Shown here: one piece after another, positions 1 through 5,848 of the stretch
Numbering within the stretch: the stretch's first letter is position 1
Layout of the letters: each line of letters opens with the position of its first letter
Source: an uncultured Eubacteriales bacterium
GTDB taxonomy: Bacteria; Bacillota; Clostridia; Oscillospirales; Acutalibacteraceae
NCBI GenBank assembly: GCA_900321595.1
Contig: ONWP01000154.1
Coordinates: 1 to 5,848, forward strand
DNA: 5,848 bases
Direction: 5' to 3'
Notes under the pieces: generated by a model
What the model was told of the DNA's origin: nothing
Databases searched by the model: none
What the model saw: the letters and a program-made list of their open reading frames with translations, nothing else
Program-made: the position numbers and the translations under genes

Positions 1-923
1 ACGCGCTCCCAGCAGGCCGCGAAGCCGTCCGCCGGGACGCTGCCGCCGCCAGCGGGGATCTGCCCGCACATGAGCATCCGCCCGGTGTGGTCGATCCAGA
101 ACGCCGTGCTCCCCGCGCGGCACCGGACGCCCTCGCCCGCGGTCTCCTCGTCGCAGGAGCGGTCCCGCATACGCGCCAGCATTGCCGCCGAGGTGCGGAT
201 CGCGTCCTCCCGGCCGGTCGCGCGCTCCCACCGCAGCCGCAGCGAAGCGCACTGCGCCGGGGTCAGACGCGCGTCCGCGTTGGATCCGGCGCGCCGCGCC
301 GCCGGGAACATATACGACGCCGCTTTGCAGTGCAGTCCCCAATCGCGCGCAAGCGACGCGATCGCCTCGCAGTCGTGCGCGTTTTGCCGCGTGAACGAGA
401 CGTTGAGCTTCACCGGGACGCCGGCGTCGCGCATGCGCAGGATATTCTCCCGCACGCGTGAAAAAGCGTCCGCGCCACAGAGCGATTCGTAGCCGGCCGC
501 GTCCGCCGCGTAGAGAGATACGTTCAGCCGCATCGGCGGATCGCGCTCGAGCAGCGCGGCGGTCTCGCCCGTCAGAAGCGAGCCGTTCGTGTTGATCGAG
601 AGCACAAGCCCGAGCCGCTTGAGCCCGGTGTAGATCTCGGCGAAATCAGGCCGCAGCAGCGGCTCTCCCCCGGTCAGGAGCAGGAAGACCGTGCCGGCCT
701 CGACCGCCTGACGGCCGATATCGAGCCACTGCGCCGCGGTCAGGTCGTCGCGGCCGGGCCGCGTCCCCGGCTCGTGGATATAGCACATCCGGCAGTTAAA
801 ATTACAGCCGGCTGTCAGCTCGAACGTGCCTGAGACCGGCGTGCCGAGCGTCCTGCCGACAGCGTGAAGCCGTTTCGCCAGCAGGGATTCTCCCGCGGCT
901 GAAAGCGTTTGTCTTTTATCCAT
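1..923 (-). CDS. Radical SAM protein with SPASM-like C-terminal region, probable peptide maturase (3' end cut by window edge)
   Basis: The reading frame runs from ATG at 923-921 without a stop to the left edge, giving 307 visible residues. The radical SAM motif is C40-N-F-N-C44-R-M-C47 (CX3CX2C), which in this superfamily binds the [4Fe-4S] cluster that cleaves S-adenosylmethionine. LTGGEPLLRPDF (83-94) is the usual SAM-contacting GGEP motif, followed by SINTNGSLL (109-117) and LNVSLY (133-138), typical beta strands of the partial TIM barrel. C257, C268, C286 and C304, with CRAGSTAFWI starting at C268 and a downstream GRMLMC, match the start of a SPASM-type auxiliary-cluster region. This layout is that of PqqE/AnSME-like peptide- or protein-modifying enzymes rather than MoaA. 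The start codon lies inside the end of the lipoprotein gene (8-base overlap, ATGGATAA) with no Shine-Dalgarno, suggesting coupled translation. The five-cysteine peptide gene two genes upstream is the obvious candidate substrate, but this is inference. The rest of the SPASM cysteines lie outside the window. Confidence 0.93.
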   Translation of the reverse strand, partial: MDKRQTLSAAGESLLAKRLHAVGRTLGTPVSGTFELTAGCNFNCRMCYIHEPGTRPGRDDLTAAQWLDIGRQAVEAGTVFLLLTGGEPLLRPDFAEIYTGLKRLGLVLSINTNGSLLTGETAALLERDPPMRLNVSLYAADAAGYESLCGADAFSRVRENILRMRDAGVPVKLNVSFTRQNAHDCEAIASLARDWGLHCKAASYMFPAARRAGSNADARLTPAQCASLRLRWERATGREDAIRTSAAMLARMRDRSCDEETAGEGVRCRAGSTAFWIDHTGRMLMCGQIPAGGGSVPADGFAACWER

Positions 924-1599
924 CTGTTGTTGCGTCTGTAAAAGTCGAAAACACCACCTGCGCGGCGTCGGTAAGCTCCTTCGCGGGTCTCTGGACGAGC
1001 TCGCCCGGGGCGATCTCACCGAAGGCGACGCGGCGGGTGATCCCGCCGAACCACCAGCCCTGGTCGTTTTTCTGCTTATAGTACACGTATACGTTTGCCA
1101 GCGGCGCTTTCGTCAGGTTGCGCACGGTTATGAAGCCTTTCGCGCAGGTGATCTCAAGCGATTCGGTGTGGACGGAGGGCGTCGCGGTGAAGGGCGCCGC
1201 CTTCAAAACACTGTGGGAGCGGACCGTGTCGTCCGCGAAGGGCGTTTTCTCCTTGCTGACGACGACCATCTGACTGCCCGCGAACAGCGTCGCGGCCTCA
1301 AAGGTGCTCACGCCGCCGGAAGTCTCCAGCGTAAAGCTGAGATATTCGTAATGGACGTCCGACCGGTTCAGAAGCGTCACGGCGACGACGCGCTCGCACA
1401 TCTCGCCGGAGCCGTCCTCCGGATACGGACCGGAATACGGAAAAACAGATACGACGAATACGCCGGGAACCAGCTCCGTTTCGCGCGGCTCCGTCTCGGT
1501 GGTCTCCTGCTGCGCCGCAGGCGCCGCGCAGGACGCCAGGAGGAGCAGCGCCACCGCCAGCAGCAGCGCGGACAGAACCGGCTTACGACCCGAAAACAT
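916..1599 (-). CDS. Putative secreted lipoprotein of unknown function
   Basis: The protein has 227 residues when started at ATG 1599-1597. It begins with a short basic stretch (MFSGRKP), a hydrophobic core (about 8-21) and the lipobox L21-A-S-C24, so it should be cleaved by signal peptidase II and lipidated on C24 at the outer face of the membrane. A short linker rich in Gln, Thr and Glu (about 29-43) leads into a beta-rich soluble domain (about 44-220) containing VVAVTLLNRS, EYLSFTLETSGG, FITVRNLTKAPLANVYVYY and GWWFGGITRRVAFGEIAPGE. The alternation of strands and turns resembles two immunoglobulin-like halves, but I cannot assign a family. A GTG start at 1665 would add 22 residues ahead of the signal sequence and is less likely. 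The gene overlaps the peptide gene upstream by 17 bases and the radical SAM gene downstream by 8, and has no Shine-Dalgarno of its own. Possible roles include binding, presenting or protecting from the adjacent peptide; this is speculative. Confidence 0.87.
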   Translation of the reverse strand: MFSGRKPVLSALLLAVALLLLASCAAPAAQQETTETEPRETELVPGVFVVSVFPYSGPYPEDGSGEMCERVVAVTLLNRSDVHYEYLSFTLETSGGVSTFEAATLFAGSQMVVVSKEKTPFADDTVRSHSVLKAAPFTATPSVHTESLEITCAKGFITVRNLTKAPLANVYVYYKQKNDQGWWFGGITRRVAFGEIAPGELVQRPAKELTDAAQVVFSTFTDATTDG

Positions 1600-1819
1600 T
1601 GCCGTCAAGCGTCGGGATGTGGTAGCAGATCTCACTGCCGTCCACACCGTCGCCGGCGATGTCACAGTTGTCCATCGTAAAGATGGTCTCGCCCCATTCC
1701 GGGATCAGGATCGGGCACGAAAATTCCGCGAATGTCATCTCCATGACACAGCTGGAGCACAGATCGGAATTGAGCGCCAGATCCTGAAACTCAATTTCGG
1801 GTTTTACGTATGTCCTCAT
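1583..1819 (-). CDS. Small cysteine-containing peptide, candidate RiPP-like precursor
   Basis: A 78-residue acidic peptide with an excellent Shine-Dalgarno (AGGAG, 6 bases before ATG). It begins MRTYVKPEIEFQDLALN, a charged leader-like segment in the style of short clostridial peptides that start M-K/R-x-Y-x-K-P-E. No classical signal peptide or membrane segment is visible. Cysteines are at 21, 24, 35, 52 and 65: a C21-SS-C24 pair directly after the leader-like part, then C35, then NCDIAGDGVDG around C52, and CYHIPT around C65 near the tail, which ends NVFGS. The gene lies between a large surface protein and a lipoprotein/radical SAM pair, and its 3' end overlaps the lipoprotein gene. Small size, leader-like N-terminus, cysteines and a downstream radical SAM enzyme fit a precursor whose cysteines could be thioether-linked (sactipeptide or ranthipeptide type). 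Alternatives are a metal-binding or redox-sensing small protein, or an unmodified secreted peptide. That the gene is real seems secure; the function is inferred. Confidence 0.83.
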   Translation of the reverse strand: MRTYVKPEIEFQDLALNSDLCSSCVMEMTFAEFSCPILIPEWGETIFTMDNCDIAGDGVDGSEICYHIPTLDGNVFGS

Positions 1820-1862
1820 GTGTTTCTCCTTTATGGAATCGTAAAACGAATCAGATTTTTTA
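1820..1862. other. 43-base AT-rich intergenic gap
   Basis: About 30% GC by direct count (13 of 43), much lower than the coding sequence on either side. It contains the Shine-Dalgarno of the peptide gene and a short imperfect inverted repeat (1836-1852, six of seven pairs, three-base loop). No convincing -35/-10 pair or minus-strand T-run terminator is present, so read-through from the surface-protein gene is the simplest model. The low GC may only keep the peptide's ribosome binding site unstructured. Confidence 0.6.
1825..1831 (-). promoter_or_regulatory. Strong Shine-Dalgarno for the small peptide gene
   Basis: On the minus strand the message reads AAGGAGA, with the AGGAG core separated by 6 bases from the ATG at 1819-1817. 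This fixes the peptide start. It is the only clear ribosome binding site visible in the window; the two downstream genes have none before their overlapping starts, so the peptide may be translated more strongly than they are. Confidence 0.85.
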
Positions 1863-4800
1863 TCAGCCGACCTCGATGCCGAGGATCGACAGAAGCGCGC
1901 GAAGCAGCTCGATCAGCCGCATCAGCCAACCGCGGACACGCGCAAGGAACCGCTCGAAGCGGGCGCCGACGCTGTTGTCGACAGGATCGGTCGGCTCCTG
2001 CGGCTCGGGCTCGGGCACGGGATCCTCCGCCACGATGCACACGCGCAGCTCCTTCCCCGTATAGCCGTCGGCCTCGCCGGACAGCAGGAAGTCGTAAACG
2101 CCCTCGCCGCAGTCCTCGAGCGTCACGGTCCACAGCCTGGTCCCGTCGTCGAGCGTCTCAAACGTCCGGTCGAAGGCCTCGCCGTCGATCACATTGCCGT
2201 CCGCGTCGCGCACGACCAGCGTCTGCACGTCGTCGGAGGTCGTCACGGTCATGGTGATCGTGCCGTCCTCGTAGGTCGCCGCGGGATCCGCGGCGTTCAC
2301 GGCGGTGTTCAGGCGGGAGAACGCCATGATCTTCGGCACGCTCGCAACGTTGTCAGCGTCCACGATGAGGCCGTTGACGGATTTGTTGCCGCTGACCGCG
2401 GCCAGCACCGGATGCGCGCCGGGATTCGCGTACGTCCACTTCAGGTTCGTGACGGAGAGCAGGCTCTCATCCTCGCCGGTATTGGTCAGGACCACGAGCC
2501 CGGAGGTGTAGTACCGATCCACGTCCTCGTTCTGCGTCGTCCAATTGACGCTGTCCGCGCCGATCATGCGCAGGATGGAGTAGCTCAGGTCGGTGGCCGT
2601 GTTGACAGTCACCTCTTTGGTGATGACGCTGTTGTCCGCCGTGCAGTAGGTGACCTTGAGCGTCGGATTCGCCTCGCTGATCTTGCGCATCTGGATCTGG
2701 ACGTCCGCCGGGATCTCGCTGGACCACATCTCAAACGCCACAGACATGCCCTTGCCCAGATACAGCTCGTTGATGGGACCGTAGCGGCCGTAGTCGCTCA
2801 GACGATCCGTCGTCAGGACCTGACCGCCGTCCACGATGACCGCGCCCTCACACGGCTTGCCGTCCTCGTCGTAAACGCCCATCGACTCGGCGCCGATGAC
2901 GACGCTCTTGAGCGTGGTGAACTTCTCATTCATCTCGGCGGATCTGGTATACGCGTCCTGGATGACCTTTGAGGTCAGCGAGCCGTCCTCGCCGCTCCCG
3001 GCGGGATCGTAGACGCGGATCGCGTCCACGTAGAGGTCGAAATACTTGTACCCATCGTCGGTCATCTTGTAATGGCCGTAGATCGAGGTGAAGCGCGGCT
3101 CGATGCGGGCCCTGTAGGAGCCGTAAGCCAGATCGCGGATCTTGATCACGGGGATCTGGTACAGGCTGTCCTCGCTCGCCTCGTTGAGCAGCCAGCTCTC
3201 GCCGTAGGCGGGCGTGCCGGTATCCTCAGTCGTCAGCGCGCCGCTCTTGTCCCGGTAGGCGGGCACGGTGCTGAACAGTTTGCCGCCGGCGGTGACCACC
3301 TCGCCGCTGTCATAATCGAGTCCCTCCGGGATCTCGTACAGCGGGATGTCTGTCACGTCGAGCGTGGGCTGCCCCGCGTCGTCCAGGTACAGACGGCCGT
3401 AGTTGTAGCCGTAATAGGTGTTCACGGCCATGCTCTTGACCTGCTTGTTCGTCTCGGCGTCGTACACGCGCACGTACAGCATGCCCGTGTCGCAGCCGGT
3501 GACGCTGATCACGTCGAAGCCGGTTCCCGCGAAGTTGAATTCCACGTAAGGCCACGCGCCGCCGGCATTCGCTGCGTTGACAGAACCGACGGAGACCTTT
3601 TCGGCCGACGCGTTGGAGAAGGTCGCGAATTCGGTGTAATTCGGATCGTAGCCGTAGAGGTTGGCGGTCACAACGCCCGCCAGGTCAGCCGCCTGGCTGT
3701 CCTGCTGTTCGCCGGCGGTGATGCGCTCCCACTTACCGAAGCCGTAGGCGGTCTCGGTGCCCTCGACGCCGTCCACATAGGCGTCGCTTTCGATGAAGTC
3801 CTCTTCATAATACACGGTCGTCGCGGGGATGTAGGTCAGCATCTCATAGGCGTACAGGTCCACCCCGACGCCCGCGATCTTCGTCACGTGCGCGACCAGG
3901 CAGAACGTATCCTCGCCCGTGAACGACATCGTCGTGATCCGGTAGTCCGCCATGCCGTCCGCGGCAAGCGTCACATTGCCGAAGCTGCCCGCGCACGCTT
4001 CGCCGACCTTCGTCATCTGCGCCGGCGGCTCCTTCGTCGCGGTCTCGCTGTAGGCGGACGGATCGGCGACGCCGATGAACGCGTACTCGGAATTCGGCAG
4101 GACGCGCGTATTGTTATCTTTTACATTATAATGGATGTCGAGGCCGAAGTCGGCGACGAGCGTCTGCGGCGTCAGAGAGATCGTGCGGACCTGCGGCTGG
4201 TTCCGGACCTGCAGGGTGAAGACGGGGCCGTTTTCGTTTTCCCCGCTTGCCAGCGTGGTCCCCTCCGGAGCCGATTCGATCAGCACGTGCCCGGTCTTAT
4301 CCACCGTGAACACGATATCCTCGCCCAGCGGCACATGCGTGTTGGGCGTCTGCTCCTCGACGAGGTAATACGTGCCGGCGGGCAGCGATCCGTTGATCTG
4401 CGGGATCAGGCCGTCCGCGCCGGTGATCAGACGCGCGTACCCCTCGATGGGCTGGTACTGCTTCATCGGGCCGTTGGAGCCCATCACCTGCGCGTGCAGG
4501 GAGAACACGACGCCGCGGATCGGTTTGCCGGTCTGGGCGTCCACCTTGACCGCGGAGAACTGCGTCGGGACGTTCTTGACGGAGACGACGACCGCGTCCG
4601 TGACGTCGGCGACAGAGACGACGCCGTCGCCGTTCGTGACGACCAGCTCGCCGCCGACCTGCGTCAGCGTGAAGGTGTCGACCAGCGTGGTGTAGCCGTC
4701 GGGCGTCTTGATCTCGGTGATCGTGTAAGGCACGTTCTGCTCGGGATACGCCAGCACGACGAAGCCGTCCGCGCCGGAGGTGTAGGTCTTCGTCTCGACG

Positions 4801-5848
4801 CCGTCAAAGACGGTGAACACGGCGTCGGCCAGCGGCTTGCCGGCCGCGTCGGTCTTGACGATGCGCACGCCGGGACGGTCGTTCGAGACGTTGTCGGTGC
4901 GCACGTTGTCGTCCGCGCCGGTGATGACGGGTTCGCCGTACGTCGAGATGTAGGCATACTCGCCGTGGACGCCGCTCTGCGACGGCACGCCGCCGACGGT
5001 CAGCGTTCCGCCTTCCGCGACGGGCTCCGCCGCCGCGCAGGACGTCACATAGCCGTCCGCGTCCACCACGGGATCGGTCACCATGACCTCGCGCACGTCG
5101 TAGTCGGAGAAGTGTCCGCCGTCGGGCAGGTGCTCAAAGAAGTAGTAGATCGACGATTCCGCGGCCGGATGCTCCGCGGTGACCTCGGTGCGCATCTGCC
5201 GCAGCGTCCCCTCGACAAGCGCGCCGTTTTGGTATACGCCGAAATAGATGTTGTCGTGCGAGGTCATGAAGTCGTTGTCGGACCAGCTCTTGACGACGGT
5301 CAGACCCCAGCCGCGTCTGTTGTTGACGATCAGATGCGGATTCGATCTGTCGCGGATCACGCCGGAGTTGACCTGCTCGCCCTCATCGATGATATAGGAG
5401 TCGTCGTCGCGTTCGTAGCCGATCAGATTATAGCCCTTCGGTATGTCGGCGGCGCGCTCCTCCACCTTGAAGCGGGTGTCGACCAGCAGACCGCGGATCT
5501 CCACGCTGAAGCGCGACGGGATCCGGTCGATGGCGCCGGAGGGCGACGACGTAAAGGTCGCGTCGAGCTGCTGCTCAGGCGACAGATTCGCGAAGATCCT
5601 TTCCCCGGTCGAAACAAAGGTCTGCGCCGTTTCATCGAAATAGCAGTAATACCCGTCCGGATCCTTGACGTGATAGCTGTCCATGCGGTAGTAGTCGAGA
5701 TCCTCGCCCAGATAGAAACGGAAACGGAAGCCCGTCGGATCCTGCTCGCGGGTGAGCAGGTTCCCCTCGGCGTCGAACAGCTGCTTCGTGATCGTCAGGG
5801 CGCGCAGCGCCGATTCGTCCGCGTGGTTCTGGAAGTCGACCTGCTTGA
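1863..5848 (-). CDS. Giant Cna-B/SpaA multi-domain surface protein (N-terminus outside window)
   Basis: The frame is open from the right edge to TGA at 1865-1863, giving 1327 visible residues (numbered here from the edge); an internal ATG at 5684 is not the start because homologous-looking sequence (LTITKQLFDAEGNLL, FRFRFYLG) continues upstream. Visible domains: Cna-B-like 17-177 (putative isopeptide K21, E129, N175); Cna-B-like 180-324 (GLTVVKSWSDND, K186, E253); SpaA-like 325-427 (VRIVKTD with K331, TEIKTPDGY with E378, N425); SpaA-like 428-550 (FSAVKVD with K434, YLVEEQTP with E497, N549). In these families Lys-Asn bonds form autocatalytically with the Glu and stiffen adhesins and pilins. 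Then come a DFGLDIHYNV segment from about 566, a beta-sandwich-like stretch about 735-955 (GTGFDVIS, then YVDAIRVYDP), another module about 975-1150, an Ig-like stretch about 1185-1276, an acidic proline linker (about 1275-1291) and a basic amphipathic helix (1295-1327). There is no LPXTG motif or clear transmembrane helix. The likely role is cell-surface adhesion or an extracellular matrix or stalk protein; the partner is unknown. Confidence 0.92.
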   Translation of the reverse strand, partial: KQVDFQNHADESALRALTITKQLFDAEGNLLTREQDPTGFRFRFYLGEDLDYYRMDSYHVKDPDGYYCYFDETAQTFVSTGERIFANLSPEQQLDATFTSSPSGAIDRIPSRFSVEIRGLLVDTRFKVEERAADIPKGYNLIGYERDDDSYIIDEGEQVNSGVIRDRSNPHLIVNNRRGWGLTVVKSWSDNDFMTSHDNIYFGVYQNGALVEGTLRQMRTEVTAEHPAAESSIYYFFEHLPDGGHFSDYDVREVMVTDPVVDADGYVTSCAAAEPVAEGGTLTVGGVPSQSGVHGEYAYISTYGEPVITGADDNVRTDNVSNDRPGVRIVKTDAAGKPLADAVFTVFDGVETKTYTSGADGFVVLAYPEQNVPYTITEIKTPDGYTTLVDTFTLTQVGGELVVTNGDGVVSVADVTDAVVVSVKNVPTQFSAVKVDAQTGKPIRGVVFSLHAQVMGSNGPMKQYQPIEGYARLITGADGLIPQINGSLPAGTYYLVEEQTPNTHVPLGEDIVFTVDKTGHVLIESAPEGTTLASGENENGPVFTLQVRNQPQVRTISLTPQTLVADFGLDIHYNVKDNNTRVLPNSEYAFIGVADPSAYSETATKEPPAQMTKVGEACAGSFGNVTLAADGMADYRITTMSFTGEDTFCLVAHVTKIAGVGVDLYAYEMLTYIPATTVYYEEDFIESDAYVDGVEGTETAYGFGKWERITAGEQQDSQAADLAGVVTANLYGYDPNYTEFATFSNASAEKVSVGSVNAANAGGAWPYVEFNFAGTGFDVISVTGCDTGMLYVRVYDAETNKQVKSMAVNTYYGYNYGRLYLDDAGQPTLDVTDIPLYEIPEGLDYDSGEVVTAGGKLFSTVPAYRDKSGALTTEDTGTPAYGESWLLNEASEDSLYQIPVIKIRDLAYGSYRARIEPRFTSIYGHYKMTDDGYKYFDLYVDAIRVYDPAGSGEDGSLTSKVIQDAYTRSAEMNEKFTTLKSVVIGAESMGVYDEDGKPCEGAVIVDGGQVLTTDRLSDYGRYGPINELYLGKGMSVAFEMWSSEIPADVQIQMRKISEANPTLKVTYCTADNSVITKEVTVNTATDLSYSILRMIGADSVNWTTQNEDVDRYYTSGLVVLTNTGEDESLLSVTNLKWTYANPGAHPVLAAVSGNKSVNGLIVDADNVASVPKIMAFSRLNTAVNAADPAATYEDGTITMTVTTSDDVQTLVVRDADGNVIDGEAFDRTFETLDDGTRLWTVTLEDCGEGVYDFLLSGEADGYTGKELRVCIVAEDPVPEPEPQEPTDPVDNSVGARFERFLARVRGWLMRLIELLRALLSILGIEVG

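Noticed and set aside
70..492. Plus-strand open frames over the radical SAM gene
   Set aside because: Arg/Ala/Ser/Pro-rich translations typical of antisense frames in GC-rich DNA, wholly inside a gene with clear catalytic motifs on the other strand.
1600..1665. Longer lipoprotein start at GTG 1665
   Set aside because: It would place 22 polar residues ahead of the signal sequence and overlap the peptide gene by 83 bases, with no Shine-Dalgarno; ATG 1599 gives a standard lipoprotein N-terminus.
1836..1852. Short inverted repeat with a plus-strand T-run after it (1855-1861), possible terminator
   Set aside because: Seven-base stem with one mismatch and a three-base loop, AT-rich, and the T-run is on the strand with no gene; on the minus strand the stem is not followed by U residues.
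1832..1870. Possible promoter for the peptide gene (TACGAT as -10)
   Set aside because: The -35 position 18 bases upstream reads GCTGAT, a poor match to TTGACA; the AT-richness alone explains the -10 resemblance.
1831..2133. Minus-strand 100-residue frame at the end of the surface-protein gene
   Set aside because: Arg/Ala-rich out-of-frame shadow of the surface-protein coding sequence.
1168..2257. Plus-strand open frames across the lipoprotein and peptide genes
   Set aside because: Low-complexity, Arg-rich products that cross three well-supported minus-strand genes; no ribosome binding site or family resemblance.
4664..4957. Minus-strand 97-residue frame inside the SpaA region
   Set aside because: Thr/Ser/Arg/Pro-rich shadow of the SpaA-encoding frame, without its own start signal.
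5682..5684. Internal ATG as start of the large surface protein
   Set aside because: The frame remains open to the window edge and the upstream residues complete the first Cna-B-like domain, so the true start is outside the window.

Overview
The window is a GC-rich stretch in which every supportable gene lies on the minus strand, so the locus reads from the right edge to the left. The GC-rich genes, a strong AGGAG ribosome binding site, a Gram-positive multi-domain Cna-B/SpaA surface protein, a lipobox lipoprotein and a clostridial-style radical SAM enzyme together suggest a Gram-positive anaerobe of the Clostridia, most plausibly an Oscillospiraceae/Ruminococcaceae-like gut bacterium. That placement is inference from gene style, not from a marker gene.

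Layout in transcription order: (1) 5848-1863, a very large extracellular protein whose N-terminus lies outside the window. It carries two Cna-B-like and two SpaA-like isopeptide domains, then several hundred residues of unassigned beta-rich modules, an acidic proline linker and a C-terminal amphipathic helix in place of an LPXTG sorting signal. (2) After a 43-base AT-rich gap with a good Shine-Dalgarno, 1819-1583 encodes a 78-residue peptide with five cysteines that looks like a ribosomally made precursor peptide. (3) 1599-916 encodes an unrecognised lipoprotein with a clear signal sequence and lipobox; it overlaps the end of the peptide gene by 17 bases. (4) 923-1 encodes a radical SAM protein with a CX3CX2C cluster motif and the beginning of a SPASM-like region, truncated by the left edge; it overlaps the lipoprotein gene by 8 bases.

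The close packing (43-base gap, then two overlaps, with no Shine-Dalgarno before genes 3 and 4) argues for one operon with translational coupling. The most interesting reading is a RiPP-like cassette: a small Cys-rich peptide, a dedicated radical SAM maturase and an exported lipoprotein, placed immediately downstream of a giant surface adhesin. The link between peptide and enzyme is inferred from adjacency and composition; no modification is proven by sequence. There is no intergenic stretch over 300 bases, and I see no tRNA, rRNA, CRISPR array, insertion sequence or convincing terminator.
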